Assembly: GCA_022827045.1 (NCBI GenBank)
Contig: JAJDTQ010000168.1
Coordinates: 13,608 to 77,607, forward strand
Source of the DNA: Candidatus Binatia bacterium
GTDB lineage: Bacteria; Desulfobacterota_B; Binatia; UBA9968; JAJDTQ01
Direction: 5' to 3'
Length of the DNA stretch: 64,000 nucleotides
Both the position numbers and the translations under genes were made by a program. The first letter of the stretch is position 1; each line of letters starts with the position of its first letter. The notes beneath the pieces are model-generated. The model was not told where the DNA came from. It ran no database searches and was given only the letters and a program-made list of their open reading frames with translations. Of the stretch, positions 23,804 through 34,091 are shown one piece after another.

Positions 23804-24741
23804 CGGACGGCAACCGAATCGCATTCGTTTTCCCCGGGCAGGGCTCGCAGTACGTGGGCATGGGGCAGGCCCTGTGCGACCGTTTCCCGGAGGCGGGAGC
23901 CGTCTTCGACGAAGCGGAGGAGGCATTGGGACTCGGCCTCCGCCGGCTGTGCTTCGCCGGCCCGGACGCCGAGCTGAACCGGACCGAACATACCCAGCCG
24001 GCGATCCTGACGGTGTCGGTGGCGGCTCTACGGGTGCTGGAGGCCCGGGCGGGAATCGAGCCCTCCTGGGTGGCGGGACACAGCCTCGGTGAGTACAGCG
24101 CCTTGGTGTGCGCGGGGGCGCTCGGGCTGGCGGACGCGGTCCGGGTGGTGCGGCAGCGTGGCCGGCTGATGCAGCAGGCGGTGCCGGAGGGAGAAGGAGG
24201 CATGGCCGCGGTTCTCGGTCTCGAGGAGGCGGCGGTCCGCGATCTCTGCGAGGATGCGGCGCAGGGTGAGGTGGTGGCTCCGGCCAACCTGAACGGCGGT
24301 GGCCAGGTAGTGGTTTCGGGCGCCCGGGAAGCGGTCCGGCGGGTGGTGCAGTTGGCCCGGGACCGGGGCGCGAGGAAGGTGGTGGAGCTGGCGGTGAGCG
24401 CTCCTTTTCACTGCGCGTTGATGACGCCGGCGGCGGAGGGTTTGCGGCAGGTGCTCGAGGACGTCGAGGTGAGGCCCTTGCGTATGGGAGTCGTTACCAA
24501 CGTGGAGGCGGCCTTGAACTCCGATCCCGGACGCGTCAAGGCTCTTCTGGCGGAGCAGGTGATGGCGCCGGTGCGGTGGGAGGAAACCGTCACGGCCCTG
24601 GCCGGACTTGGCTGCGAACGGGTCATCGAGCTGGGCCCCGGAAGGGTCCTGTCCGGCCTCGTCAGGCGCATCGACCGGACCATGGGCACATCCAATCTCG
24701 AAAAGCCCGAGGACCTGGAGAAGCTCGGGGCGGAGGCCTGA
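23800..24741 (+). CDS. fabD: Malonyl-CoA:ACP transacylase FabD
   Basis: This 313-residue protein has the nucleophile motif GHSLGEYSAL, the FPGQGSQYVGMGQAL start, AVSAPFHCALM with the catalytic histidine region, and the QVMAPVRWEETV segment near the end. It loads malonyl groups onto ACP. It starts at an ATGA overlap with plsX and ends two bases before fabG, so the whole set is one transcript. Confidence 0.96.
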   Translation: MTDGNRIAFVFPGQGSQYVGMGQALCDRFPEAGAVFDEAEEALGLGLRRLCFAGPDAELNRTEHTQPAILTVSVAALRVLEARAGIEPSWVAGHSLGEYSALVCAGALGLADAVRVVRQRGRLMQQAVPEGEGGMAAVLGLEEAAVRDLCEDAAQGEVVAPANLNGGGQVVVSGAREAVRRVVQLARDRGARKVVELAVSAPFHCALMTPAAEGLRQVLEDVEVRPLRMGVVTNVEAALNSDPGRVKALLAEQVMAPVRWEETVTALAGLGCERVIELGPGRVLSGLVRRIDRTMGTSNLEKPEDLEKLGAEA

Positions 24742-24743
24742 CC

Positions 24744-25496
24744 ATGGATGGGGGAGCGCTGGCGGACAGGGTCGCACTGGTCACCGGCGGCAGCCGGGGC
24801 ATCGGACGGGAGATCGTCCTGCGCCTGGCGGGTATGGGAGCCAGCGTGATGATCAACTACCGGGAGAGCGCGGAGGCCGCGCGGGAGGTACTGGAGCAGG
24901 TGCTGGCCGGAAACGGCAGCGCCGAGCTGCTGCCGTTCGACGTCGCAAGCCAGGAACAGGTCGAGGATGCCTTCAAGAAGGTCGTTGACCAGCATGAGAA
25001 AATTGATATTTTAGTAAACAATGCGGGGATCACCATCGACGGCTTGCTGATGCGCCAACCGGCCCCCGACTGGGACAGGATTATCGACGTCAACCTCCGG
25101 GGTATTTTCCACTGCACCAAGGCGGCCAGCAGGAGGATGGTCCGGCAACGATACGGCCGGATCGTCAACCTGACCTCGGTGACCGGACAAATGGGCAACG
25201 CCGGGCAGGCCGTGTACGCCGCCACCAAGGCGGGCATCGTGGGATTCACCAAGTCCATGGCCCGGGAGCTGGCGCCGCGCGGCATCACCGTCAATGCCGT
25301 GGCCCCCGGTTTCATCGAAACGGAAATGACCGCCGCGCTGGACGAGGACACCCGGAGCAAGTATCTTGACGCGATTCCCTTGGGCCGGTTCGGGAGCGGC
25401 GACGACGTAGCCCGGACGGTGGCGTTTCTGGTGGGTCCCGGAGCCGGATATATCACCGGACAGACCATCGCCGTCAACGGCGGCCTGTACATGTGA
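24744..25496 (+). CDS. fabG: 3-oxoacyl-ACP reductase FabG
   Basis: This 250-residue short-chain dehydrogenase has the TGGSRGIG cofactor motif, NNAGITIDGLLMR, catalytic serine in NLTSVTGQMG, and YAATKAG with the Tyr and Lys. It ends in GYITGQTIAVNGGLYM, typical of FabG. It reduces beta-ketoacyl-ACP with NADPH in fatty acid elongation. The start ATG at 24744 immediately follows the fabD stop. Confidence 0.95.
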   Translation: MDGGALADRVALVTGGSRGIGREIVLRLAGMGASVMINYRESAEAAREVLEQVLAGNGSAELLPFDVASQEQVEDAFKKVVDQHEKIDILVNNAGITIDGLLMRQPAPDWDRIIDVNLRGIFHCTKAASRRMVRQRYGRIVNLTSVTGQMGNAGQAVYAATKAGIVGFTKSMARELAPRGITVNAVAPGFIETEMTAALDEDTRSKYLDAIPLGRFGSGDDVARTVAFLVGPGAGYITGQTIAVNGGLYM

Positions 25497-25537
25497 GGTA
25501 ACGCAGCACTGGCGAGAGACGAGACAGGAGGTACAGT

Positions 25538-25774
25538 ATGGCAACGGACGTCGAGGCTAGGGTCAAGGCGATCATATGCGAGCAACTGGGAGTGAGCGAC
25601 GCTGAAGTCAGTCCCGAAGCTTCGTTCATCGAGGACCTGGGCGCCGATTCCCTGGACATCGTCGAGTTGGTCATGGCGCTGGAGGAGGAGTACGAGATGG
25701 AGATCTCCGACGAAGACGCCGAAAAGATCAAGACGGTGCAGGACGTGATCGACTACATCGAAAGCCACCGATGA
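25538..25774 (+). CDS. acpP: Acyl carrier protein
   Basis: This 78-residue acidic protein has the phosphopantetheine site serine in [19 protein letters not shown] and the usual [17 protein letters not shown] end. A good GGAGG ribosome binding site precedes the ATG. The glyA start overlaps its stop by four bases, replacing the fabF that usually follows acpP. Confidence 0.97.
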   Translation: MATDVEARVKAIICEQLGVSDAEVSPEASFIEDLGADSLDIVELVMALEEEYEMEISDEDAEKIKTVQDVIDYIESHR

Positions 25775-27030
25775 TCAACGACAGCCTGGAGCAAGTCGAC
25801 CCGGAGGTCTTCGAGGCGATTTGCAACGAGGGCGAACGGCAGGAATCCACCCTGGAGCTGATCGCCTCCGAGAACATCGTGAGTGTGGCCGTTCTGGAAG
25901 CCCAGGGCTCGCTCATGACCAACAAGTACGCCGAGGGCTATCCCGGCAGGCGCTACTACGGCGGTTGCGAGCACGTGGACGTGGTGGAGCGCCTCGCAGT
26001 AGAGCGAGCCCGGGACCTCTTCGGCGCGGAGCACGTGAACGTCCAGCCGCACTCGGGTACCCAAGCCAACATGGCGGTCTACTTTGCGGTCCTGAACCCC
26101 GGCGACACCTACCTCGGAATGGATCTCTCGCACGGTGGCCACCTGTCCATGGGAAGCCCGGTGAACTTCTCCGGCCGGCTGTACAACGTGGTGCCCTACG
26201 GGGTGTCAGAGGAAACCGAGACCATCGACTACGATGCCCTGGCCGAGCTGGCGCGGGAACAGCGCCCGCGGCTCATCGTGGCGGGAGCGAGCGCCTATCC
26301 GCGGACGATAGACTACGAAAGGTTCCGCGCCATTGCCGACGACGTGGAAGCGTTGCTGATGGTGGACATCGCGCACATCGCCGGCCTGGTCGCCGCCGGC
26401 TGCCACCCGAGCCCGGTCCCCCATGCGGATTTCGTGACGACGACCACGCACAAGACCCTGCGCGGCGCCCGCGGCGGGATGATCCTCTGCAAGGAAGAGC
26501 ACGCCAAGACCCTCAACAGCCGCGTCTTCCCGGGCATGCAGGGCGGTCCCCTGATGCACGTCATCGCCGCCAAGGCGGTGGCCCTGAAGGAAGCGGCCAC
26601 CCCGGAGTTCGCGAGCTACCAGCGGCAGATCGTCGCCAACGCCAAGGCCTTGGCCGGGGCTTTGGCGGACCAGGGGTTTCGTCTGGTGTCGGGCGGTACC
26701 GACAATCACCTCATGCTCATGGACCTGCGCGACTCGGAGCTCACCGGAAAGCTGGCGCAGGAGACGCTGGAACGCGCCGGGATCACCGCGAACCGCAACA
26801 CCGTGCCCTTCGAGACCCGTTCCCCGTTCGTGACCAGCGGCGTGCGCGTCGGCACCCCGGCCGTCACCACCCGCGGCATGAAGGAGCCGGAGATGCGCGT
26901 GATCGCGGGACTGATCCGGCGCGCCCTCGCCCTGGTCGGAGACGAGGACGGGCTCGACGCCATCGCCGCCGAGGTGCGGGAGTTGTGCGAGCGCTTTCCC
27001 GTCTACCGAAGGAACACGACGGCGGCGTGA
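25771..27030 (+). CDS. glyA: Serine hydroxymethyltransferase
   Basis: This protein of 419 residues has [30 protein letters not shown], and the PLP lysine in [17 protein letters not shown] interconverts serine and glycine, loading the C1 unit onto tetrahydrofolate. The ATGA overlap with acpP shows translational coupling, an unusual link of one-carbon and fatty acid genes. nrdR follows. Confidence 0.97.
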   Translation: MINDSLEQVDPEVFEAICNEGERQESTLELIASENIVSVAVLEAQGSLMTNKYAEGYPGRRYYGGCEHVDVVERLAVERARDLFGAEHVNVQPHSGTQANMAVYFAVLNPGDTYLGMDLSHGGHLSMGSPVNFSGRLYNVVPYGVSEETETIDYDALAELAREQRPRLIVAGASAYPRTIDYERFRAIADDVEALLMVDIAHIAGLVAAGCHPSPVPHADFVTTTTHKTLRGARGGMILCKEEHAKTLNSRVFPGMQGGPLMHVIAAKAVALKEAATPEFASYQRQIVANAKALAGALADQGFRLVSGGTDNHLMLMDLRDSELTGKLAQETLERAGITANRNTVPFETRSPFVTSGVRVGTPAVTTRGMKEPEMRVIAGLIRRALALVGDEDGLDAIAAEVRELCERFPVYRRNTTAA

Positions 27031-27069
27031 CCGCCCGGACCGCCGTGGCGCTGAACGGTCAGGCATCCC

Positions 27070-27624
27070 ATGAAATGCCCCTTCTGCCGTCAGTCCAATA
27101 ACCACGTCATCGATTCCCGTCTCGGAAAGGACGGCGAGATGATCAGGCGCCGCCGGGAGTGCATCGCCTGCTCGCGCCGCTTCACCACCTACGAGCGCGT
27201 GGAGGAAGCCATGCCCATGGTGGTGAAAAAGGACGGGCGCCGCGAGACTTTCGACCGGCTCAAGATCATCAACGGCCTGAAGCGCGCCTGCCAGAAACGC
27301 CCCGTCAGCATGGATGCCATCGAGGCCATGGCCGACCGCATCGAGCGCGGCGTCCAGGAGCGGGGCGAGAAGGAGGTGCCGGGCTCCATCATCGGCGAGG
27401 CCGCCATGCGCGAGCTGCATGACGCCGATGCGGTGGCCTACGTCCGCTTCGCCTCGGTGTACCGTTCCTTCAAGGACCTCAACGAGTTCATGGCCGAGCT
27501 GGAGGACCTCCTTAACCAGCGGACGAACCGCGCCGCGTCCAAGTCGCCGCGCAAGGCGCGCCGGAAGTCCGCGCGCACGGACGGTCCCGCGACGCCTGCT
27601 CCTTCCGGAAGCGGATCGGGATGA
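27070..27624 (+). CDS. nrdR: Transcriptional repressor NrdR
   Basis: The protein has the N-terminal zinc ribbon (MKCPFC...[13 protein letters not shown]) and the ATP-cone domain ([20 protein letters not shown] ... [14 protein letters not shown]). It binds NrdR boxes to control ribonucleotide reductase genes. At 184 residues it is longer than the usual ~150 because of a basic, serine-proline-rich C-terminal tail of about 30 residues. It leads the rib gene run, as in many bacteria. Confidence 0.96.
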   Translation: MKCPFCRQSNNHVIDSRLGKDGEMIRRRRECIACSRRFTTYERVEEAMPMVVKKDGRRETFDRLKIINGLKRACQKRPVSMDAIEAMADRIERGVQERGEKEVPGSIIGEAAMRELHDADAVAYVRFASVYRSFKDLNEFMAELEDLLNQRTNRAASKSPRKARRKSARTDGPATPAPSGSGSG

Positions 27625-27670
27625 GAGGGGTTGCAGGCGATTCACGGCCGTGGGCGTTTCCCGCACAGGC

Positions 27671-28768
27671 ATGGACGTTTCCGAGCAGAACGATCAGCGC
27701 TACATGGGCGCGGCCCTGAAGCTGGCGCGCCGGGCGGCGGGCAGGACCAGTCCGAATCCCATGGTGGGCGCGGTCGTGGTGCGGCAGGACCGCGTCGTGG
27801 GGCGCGGCCATCACGCCCGCGCCGGCGCGGAACACGCCGAGGTGGTGGCGCTTCGCGAAGCCGGCCCGGCGGCCCGGGACGCAACCCTCTACGTCAACCT
27901 GGAGCCGTGCAGCCACTTCGGCCGCACGGCCCCATGCGTCCGCGCTGTTATCGAGGCGGGTATCCGGCGGGTGGTGGCGGGTATGATCGACCCCAACCCG
28001 GCTGTGGCGGGCGGCGGCGTGCAGGCGCTGAGGGACGCGGGCATTCGCGTGGATGTGCCGGTGCGGGAGGATGAGTGCCAGCGGCTCAACGAGGCCTTCG
28101 TCAAGCACGTCACTCGCGGACTGCCCTTCGTCACCCTCAAGCTGGCAGCCTCCCTGGACGGCCGCATCGCCACCGCCACCGGGGACTCCCGCTGGGTAAC
28201 CGGTCCGGCGGCGCGCCGCTACGTGCACCGGCTGCGCAACGAGCTGGATGCCGTCCTGGTGGGCTCGGGTACCGTTCTCGCCGATGACCCGCAGCTCACC
28301 TGCCGCTTGCCGGGAGGGCGCGACCCGCTGCGCGTCGTACTGGACGGCCGCCTGCGCACGCCCTTGACCGCCAGGCTGGTGACCCAGCCGCACCCCGAGA
28401 AGACGGTGCTGGTCACCCGGAACGACGCGCCGGCGGACCGCCGGAAGCGTCTGGAGGATCTGGGGGTGCAGGTATGGCGCTTCCCGGCGGACCGCGGCCG
28501 CGTTTCGTTCCGGCGCGTGCTCCGCAAGCTCGCCCGCGCCGGCGTGCTCAGCGTCCTGGTCGAAGGCGGCGCCGTGACCGCGGCTCGCGCCGTTTCGGAA
28601 AAAGCAGTGGACAAGGTCCTGTGTTTCTACGCCCCCAGGTTCATCGGCGCCGAGGGCCTGCCCATGGTGGGCGGCCTCGGCATCGAGCGCATGCGCCAGA
28701 CCCCGTACCTGAGCGGACCGGCGGTCCGGCGCGTCGGCGAGGATATCCTGGTATCGGCGTATCTGTGA
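27671..28768 (+). CDS. ribD: Bifunctional riboflavin biosynthesis deaminase/reductase RibD
   Basis: From the ATG at 27671 the protein has 365 residues. The deaminase domain (about 1-150) has the zinc site HAEVVALREAG and EPCSHFGRTAPC. The reductase domain (about 155-365) has FVTLKLAASLDGRIA, DSRWVTGPAARRYVHRLR and LVEGGAVTAARA. It carries out steps two and three of riboflavin synthesis. A GTG at 27650 is a possible alternative start; neither has a strong ribosome binding site. Confidence 0.95.
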   Translation: MDVSEQNDQRYMGAALKLARRAAGRTSPNPMVGAVVVRQDRVVGRGHHARAGAEHAEVVALREAGPAARDATLYVNLEPCSHFGRTAPCVRAVIEAGIRRVVAGMIDPNPAVAGGGVQALRDAGIRVDVPVREDECQRLNEAFVKHVTRGLPFVTLKLAASLDGRIATATGDSRWVTGPAARRYVHRLRNELDAVLVGSGTVLADDPQLTCRLPGGRDPLRVVLDGRLRTPLTARLVTQPHPEKTVLVTRNDAPADRRKRLEDLGVQVWRFPADRGRVSFRRVLRKLARAGVLSVLVEGGAVTAARAVSEKAVDKVLCFYAPRFIGAEGLPMVGGLGIERMRQTPYLSGPAVRRVGEDILVSAYL

Positions 28769-28775
28769 GGGAAGC

Positions 28776-29396
28776 ATGTTTACCGGACTCATCGAGGATG
28801 TGGGCCGGGTGCGCCGCTGGCGCGCCGAGCCTGAGGGCGGGGCGCTCACCTTCGAGACCGCGCTGCCCGGGAGGGAGATCTCGCTGGGGGACAGCATCGC
28901 GGTGAACGGTTGCTGCCTGACGGTGGTCAAGAAGTCCGGCCGGCGGCTTTCGGTGGATGTTTCTCCCGAGACGTTGAAGCGCACGAACCTGGCGGACCTG
29001 CGCGAGGGCGACCGCATCAACCTGGAGCGGCCGCTTCAGGTCAACGACCGGCTCGGCGGACACATGGTCACGGGACACGTCGATGCGGTGGGACAGATCA
29101 CCGGCGTGGAGCCGAGCGGCGACTTTACCTCCTTCCGCTTCCGCGCGCCCGCGGCCGTCGGCCGCCTGTTGGTGCCCAAGGGCTCCGTTGCCGTGGACGG
29201 CATCAGCCTGACCGTGAACGAGTGCACATCACGTTCTTTTTCGGTGGCGATCATACCCTTTACGCTGGCGCACACGAATTTGCAGAGCCGTAGTGTTGGT
29301 GATAGAGTCAACCTCGAAGCTGACATCATCGGGAAGTATGTCCTGCAATTCGTGAAGGCCTATCGCACTCCGTCGCGCGCGCCGGGCAACCGGTGA
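28776..29396 (+). CDS. ribE: Riboflavin synthase alpha chain
   Basis: This 206-residue protein has the two internal lumazine-binding repeats: MFTGLIEDVGRVRRW...GDSIAVNGCCLTVV...FSVDVSPETLKRTNL-type in the first half and LVTGHVDAVGQI-like GGHMVTGHVDAVGQITG...VAVDGISLTVN in the second. It dismutates two lumazines to riboflavin. It lies eight bases after ribD. Confidence 0.95.
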   Translation: MFTGLIEDVGRVRRWRAEPEGGALTFETALPGREISLGDSIAVNGCCLTVVKKSGRRLSVDVSPETLKRTNLADLREGDRINLERPLQVNDRLGGHMVTGHVDAVGQITGVEPSGDFTSFRFRAPAAVGRLLVPKGSVAVDGISLTVNECTSRSFSVAIIPFTLAHTNLQSRSVGDRVNLEADIIGKYVLQFVKAYRTPSRAPGNR

Positions 29397-29397
29397 T

Positions 29398-30636
29398 GTG
29401 AACGGCGGCCTGAAAACCTCCATGTCTCTGACTCCCATTGAAGAAATCCTGGAAGAACTCCGTCAGGGTCGCTCGGTCCTGCTTGTGGACGAGCCAAGCG
29501 ACGACAGCGTGGGCTTCGTGAGCATCCCAGCGGAAAAGGTGACGCCCGAGTCGATCAATTCCATGCTGCGCCATGCCCGGGGCGTCCTCTACTTGGCGCT
29601 GCACCCTTCGTACATGCAGCGGTTGGGGTTCCGGGCCGAGGAACCCGCCAACCTGGTTCCGGGTCACGCCCCGGTCGGCGCTCCCGTAGGCGCCAACTCG
29701 GCCCTGGGTCTCGAGGTGTCCGCCGCCGGCCGGGCCGATACCATCCGCGCATGTGTCCGCCCGGATGCGGGGTCTCATGACTTCGTGATGCCGGGCAACG
29801 TGTTGCCGGTGCAAGCCAGTCAGGGGGGCGTGCTGGCCAGGGCGGGTACGGCCGAGGCGGCGGTGGATCTGGCAACGCTGTCGGGCCTGCAGCCGGCCGC
29901 GGCGTTCTGTCAGGTGTTGACCGAAGACGGCGCCATCGCCGTCGGGGCTCAGCTCCGGGAATTCGCCGTCGCGCACGATCTGCCGATGGTTTCCATCGTG
30001 GATCTCGTCGCCCACCGCCTGCGCCACGAAGCGACCATACGCAAGGTGTGGGAGGAAGACTTCCCGAGCATCCACGGCCGGTCCTTCAAGGCGATTCTCT
30101 ACCGCACGAGCCTGGATCCGTTCGAGCACATGGCCTTGGTGAAAGGTGACGTGGCCGGCCGCGACAACGTCCTGGTGCGGGTGCATTCCGAGTGCCTCAC
30201 CGGCGACGTCTTGTCGTCGGAAAGGTGCGACTGCGGCGACCAGTTGCGCACGGCCATCCGCATCATCGACGCGGAGGAGTGCGGCGCCATCGTGTACATG
30301 CACCAGGAAGGGCGCGGCATCGGCCTGACCAACAAGATCAAGGCGTACGCGCTGCAGGACCAGGGACGCGACACCGCCGAGGCGAACCTGGAACTGGGGT
30401 TCGACGTGGACCTGCGCGACTACGGCGTGGCGGCGGAGATCCTGCGGAATCTCGGCATCCAGCGCATGCGCCTGTTGACCAACAACCCGCGCAAGATCGT
30501 CAGCCTGGAGGGCTATGGCTTGTCGGTGAGCGAACGCGTGCCGTTGGAAATCCAGCCCAAAGACGGCAACGCCCGCTACCTGCAAACCAAACGCGACAAG
30601 CTCGGACACCTCCTCACCCATCTCGAGGGGAAATGA
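29398..30636 (+). CDS. ribBA: RibBA-type protein: intact GTP cyclohydrolase II, degenerate DHBP synthase half
   Basis: Residues 208-412 form a good GTP cyclohydrolase II: zinc cysteines in SECLTGDVLSSERCDCGDQL and the HQEGRGIGLTNK motif. Residues 11-205 align with DHBP synthase end to end but lack its active site. The DDEDRENEGD metal and substrate loop is DEPSDDSVGF (31-40), AADR is AAGR (109-112), and the metal histidine of GGHTEAT is lost (RAGTAEAA, 148-155). The protein can thus supply the GTP branch but probably not the C4 branch. It starts at a GTG one base after ribE, or at the ATG at 29422. Confidence 0.9.
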   Translation: MNGGLKTSMSLTPIEEILEELRQGRSVLLVDEPSDDSVGFVSIPAEKVTPESINSMLRHARGVLYLALHPSYMQRLGFRAEEPANLVPGHAPVGAPVGANSALGLEVSAAGRADTIRACVRPDAGSHDFVMPGNVLPVQASQGGVLARAGTAEAAVDLATLSGLQPAAAFCQVLTEDGAIAVGAQLREFAVAHDLPMVSIVDLVAHRLRHEATIRKVWEEDFPSIHGRSFKAILYRTSLDPFEHMALVKGDVAGRDNVLVRVHSECLTGDVLSSERCDCGDQLRTAIRIIDAEECGAIVYMHQEGRGIGLTNKIKAYALQDQGRDTAEANLELGFDVDLRDYGVAAEILRNLGIQRMRLLTNNPRKIVSLEGYGLSVSERVPLEIQPKDGNARYLQTKRDKLGHLLTHLEGK

Positions 30637-30661
30637 GCACAGTGTCCCGAGAGGGCCGGCC

Positions 30662-31129
30662 ATGCGAGTGATCGAAGGAAAACTGGATGCCACGGGGATG
30701 CGGTTCGGCATCATCGCCAGCCGTTTCAACGGCTTCGTAACCGAGCGGCTGCTCGACGGCGCCGTGGACGGCTTGAGGCGGCACGGCGCCGACGTGGACG
30801 GGAACGTCGACGTCGCGTGGGTCCCCGGCGCTTTCGAGATCTCCTTTTGCGCACACAAGATGGCGGCCAGCGGCCGGTACGACGCGCTGATCTGCGTCGG
30901 GGCGGTGATCCGCGGCGAGACCCCCCACTTCGACTATATCTGCGGGGAAGCCTCGCGCGGCGTGGGCAACGCCATGAACCACTACGGCATCCCCATCGCC
31001 TTCGGCCTTCTCACCACCAACACGGTGGAGCAGGCGGTGGACCGCGCCGGTGCGAAGATGGGCAACAAGGGGTTCGAGGCCGCGGTGACGGCCATCGAAA
31101 TGGCGAGCTTGGGCAAGCAACTCGCCTGA
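30662..31129 (+). CDS. ribH: 6,7-dimethyl-8-ribityllumazine synthase
   Basis: This 155-residue protein has GIIASRFNGFVTERLL, the PGAFEI motif, CVGAVIRGETPHFDYI and the FGLLTTNT segment. It condenses the ribityl-pyrimidine with the C4 sugar phosphate. This C4 unit must come from a DHBP synthase, which the neighbouring RibBA appears unable to provide. Confidence 0.96.
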   Translation: MRVIEGKLDATGMRFGIIASRFNGFVTERLLDGAVDGLRRHGADVDGNVDVAWVPGAFEISFCAHKMAASGRYDALICVGAVIRGETPHFDYICGEASRGVGNAMNHYGIPIAFGLLTTNTVEQAVDRAGAKMGNKGFEAAVTAIEMASLGKQLA

Positions 31130-31149
31130 ACCCGCACAACGTCCCGTCG

Positions 31150-31602
31150 ATGGCAGGTATTCGCCGCAAGGCTAGGGAGCTGGCGTTGCAGGTGCTCTAC
31201 CAGATGGAGATCACCGGCGAACCGGCACCCACCGGTCCGGAGAGCTTTTGGGGGCACTTTCCGTCGCGCCCCGCGGCCCGGGATTTCGCCCAGCGCCTGA
31301 TCGCCGGCACCACGGCGCGCCACGACGAGATCGACGGCTTCATCGAGAACGCCGTCGAGCACTGGAAGCTCGAGCGGATGTCGAAGGTGGACCTCATCAT
31401 CCTCCGGCTCGCCACCTACGAGCTGCTCTTCTGTCCGGACATCCCCACGAACGTGAGCATTGACGAAGCCATCGAGGTCGGTAACCGCTACGGGTCGGAC
31501 GACTCCCCGGCCTTCATCAACGGGGTGCTCGACCAGGTAGCCCACACCAACGGTCTGAAGGAGACCGGGAAGATCAAGGAGAGCGAGCGGCCGGAGCCAT
31601 GA
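31150..31602 (+). CDS. nusB: Transcription antitermination factor NusB
   Basis: This 150-residue all-helical protein has [20 protein letters not shown] at the start and [18 protein letters not shown]...[16 protein letters not shown]...[11 protein letters not shown] at the end. NusB with NusE and BoxA allows rRNA antitermination. The ribH-nusB order is conserved. It overlaps leuS by four bases (ATGA). Confidence 0.95.
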   Translation: MAGIRRKARELALQVLYQMEITGEPAPTGPESFWGHFPSRPAARDFAQRLIAGTTARHDEIDGFIENAVEHWKLERMSKVDLIILRLATYELLFCPDIPTNVSIDEAIEVGNRYGSDDSPAFINGVLDQVAHTNGLKETGKIKESERPEP

Positions 31603-34091
31603 TCGAGAAGTACGAGTTCTGGAAGATCGAGGAGAAGTGGCAGGGCGAGTGGGAGCGCGAAGAGAGCTTCCGGGTGGACGAAAGCTCGCCCCGTCCCAAG
31701 TACTACCTGCTGGAGATGTTCCCGTATCCTTCGGGGCGCATCCACATGGGGCACGTGCGCAACTACTCCATCGGTGACGTGATCGCGCGCTACAAGCGCA
31801 TGCGCGGGTTCAACGTCCTCCACCCCATGGGCTGGGACGCCTTCGGGTTGCCCGCCGAGAACGCCGCCATCGCCAACAAGGTGCATCCGGCGCGCTGGAC
31901 CGCGGAGAACATCGACTACATGCGCGCGCAGCTCAAGAAGATGGGTTTCAGCTACGACTGGGGCCGGGAGCTGGCCACGTGCGACGCCGAGTACTACCGC
32001 TGGGAGCAGGTGTTCTTCCTGGAGATGCTCAAGCGCGGCCTTGCCTACAAGCGCAGCTCGGCGGTGAACTGGTGTCCCAGCTGCAAGACGGTTTTGGCCA
32101 ACGAGCAGGTGGTGGACGGCGTTTGCTGGCGCTGCGAGCAGGGAGTGGTCATGCGCGAGCTGCCGCAGTGGTTCTTCCGTATCACGGACTACGCCGAGGA
32201 TCTGCTGGCGGCGTGCGACGAACTCGTGGGCGGATGGCCCGACAAGGTGCTCACCATGCAGCGCAACTGGATCGGGAAGTCCGTCGGCGCGGAGATCCGC
32301 TTCCCGCTGGTGGACCGGGAGGGCGACCTCGCTGTCTTCACCACCCGCCAGGATACGGTCTACGGCGCCACCTTCCTTTCCCTGGCGGCCGAGCATCCCA
32401 TGGCGCTGGAACTGGCCGAAGGCACGCCGCAGGAGGGCCCGGCCCGGGAGTTCGTCGAGCGGGTGAAAGGCATCAGCCACTCCCGCCGCGGCGACACGGA
32501 GATGGAGAAGGAGGGAATCTTCACCGGCTCGTTCTGTCTCAACCCGTTCACCGGGGAGAAGATCCCCATCTACCTGGCCAACTTCGTCCTGATGGAATAC
32601 GGCACCGGCGCGGTCATGGCGGTTCCGGCCCATGACCAGAGGGATTTCGAGTTCGCCAGGAAGTACGGCCTTCCGGTGCGTCCGGTGATCCATCCGCGCG
32701 GTTCGACGCTGTTCGCCGACGAGATGACCGAGGCGTACACGGGCGAGGGCGTGATGGCCGACAGCGGCGACTTCAGCGGCCTCGCCAGCGAGGAGGGCCG
32801 CGCGCGGATCGCCGAGTTCCTCGAGCAGCGGGATTGGGGCAAGGGGACCGTGCGCTACCGGCTGCGGGACTGGGGCATTTCCCGCCAGCGTTACTGGGGG
32901 GCGCCCATCCCCGTGGTCTATTGCAAAGCCTGCGGCATGGTGCCGGTGCCGGTGGACGAGTTGCCGGTACGGCTCCCGACCAACGTGGAGTTCACGGGAG
33001 CGGGCGCATCGCCCCTGGCCAATCTTCCGGAGTTCTACGAGACTACGTGTCCGATCTGCCGGGGGCCGGCGCGCCGGGAGACCGACACCATGGACACGTT
33101 CGTGGAATCGTCGTGGTACTTCGCGCGCTACGCCTGCCCGGACGAGGACCGTCAACCCCTGGACCGCGGGCGCACGGACTACTGGATGGCCGTGGACCAG
33201 TACGTGGGCGGGGTCGAGCACGCGGTGCTGCACCTGCTGTACGCGCGCTTCTTCACCCGCGTGCTGCGGGACATGGGCTGGCTGGCCGTCGAGGAGCCCT
33301 TCAGCAACCTCCTGACCCAGGGCATGGTCATCAAGGACGGCGCCAAGATGTCCAAGTCCAAGAACAACGTGGTGGATCCGGACGAGCTTATCCATCGTTA
33401 CGGCGCCGACACCGCACGGCTGTTCACGCTGTTCGCGGCCCCGCCGGAGAAGGACCTGGACTGGAGCGATCAAGGGGTCGAGGGCGCCCACCGGTTCCTG
33501 AACCGGGTGTGGCGCTTCGCCATGCGCCACCGCGAGCAGCTCGCGGCGGTGGCCGCGGATTCCAGCCGGGTGCCGTCGTCGGACGGCCTCAAGGAGTTGC
33601 GCCGCCGCATCCACTGGACCATCAAGAAGGTCGCCGACGATATCGAGCAGCGGTTCCACTTCAACACCGCCATCGCCGCCATCATGGAGCTCCATAACTC
33701 CCTGAGCGCGGTAAGCGGCGACGAGCTGCGGCAGCAGGATGGCGCGGCGCTGGTGAAGGCCGCGCTGGAGACCGAGATCGTGCTCCTGTCGCCGTTCGTG
33801 CCGCACGTCGCCAGCGAGCTGTGGGAGCGGCTCGGCCACGCCGAATCCCTGGCGGACGTGCCCTGGCCGGTGCATTCCGAGGAGGCGCTGGAGCAGGAGA
33901 GCCGCCTCATCGTCGTGCAGGTGAACGGCAAGCTGCGTGGAAAGATCTCGGTCCCCGCGGATGCCGGCTCGGACCATGTCGAGGCAGCCGCGCTGGCCGA
34001 TGCGCGGGTGGCATCCTTCATCGACGGCCGCGCGGTCCGGCGGGTCGTGCAGGTGCCCGGCCGTCTGGTCAACATCGTGATCGAGGGATGA
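31599..34091 (+). CDS. leuS: Leucyl-tRNA synthetase
   Basis: This 830-residue class I synthetase has the HIGH-like [17 protein letters not shown], an editing domain with [15 protein letters not shown] and [16 protein letters not shown], the zinc-like CKACGM/CPICRG pair, and [13 protein letters not shown]. Both ends of the frame overlap neighbours by four bases (nusB upstream, lptE downstream), showing a compact operon. Confidence 0.97.
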   Translation: MIEKYEFWKIEEKWQGEWEREESFRVDESSPRPKYYLLEMFPYPSGRIHMGHVRNYSIGDVIARYKRMRGFNVLHPMGWDAFGLPAENAAIANKVHPARWTAENIDYMRAQLKKMGFSYDWGRELATCDAEYYRWEQVFFLEMLKRGLAYKRSSAVNWCPSCKTVLANEQVVDGVCWRCEQGVVMRELPQWFFRITDYAEDLLAACDELVGGWPDKVLTMQRNWIGKSVGAEIRFPLVDREGDLAVFTTRQDTVYGATFLSLAAEHPMALELAEGTPQEGPAREFVERVKGISHSRRGDTEMEKEGIFTGSFCLNPFTGEKIPIYLANFVLMEYGTGAVMAVPAHDQRDFEFARKYGLPVRPVIHPRGSTLFADEMTEAYTGEGVMADSGDFSGLASEEGRARIAEFLEQRDWGKGTVRYRLRDWGISRQRYWGAPIPVVYCKACGMVPVPVDELPVRLPTNVEFTGAGASPLANLPEFYETTCPICRGPARRETDTMDTFVESSWYFARYACPDEDRQPLDRGRTDYWMAVDQYVGGVEHAVLHLLYARFFTRVLRDMGWLAVEEPFSNLLTQGMVIKDGAKMSKSKNNVVDPDELIHRYGADTARLFTLFAAPPEKDLDWSDQGVEGAHRFLNRVWRFAMRHREQLAAVAADSSRVPSSDGLKELRRRIHWTIKKVADDIEQRFHFNTAIAAIMELHNSLSAVSGDELRQQDGAALVKAALETEIVLLSPFVPHVASELWERLGHAESLADVPWPVHSEEALEQESRLIVVQVNGKLRGKISVPADAGSDHVEAAALADARVASFIDGRAVRRVVQVPGRLVNIVIEG

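Noticed and set aside
27625..27670. FMN riboswitch before ribD
   Set aside because: The gap is only 46 bases, too short for the RFN element, and none of its conserved blocks is seen.
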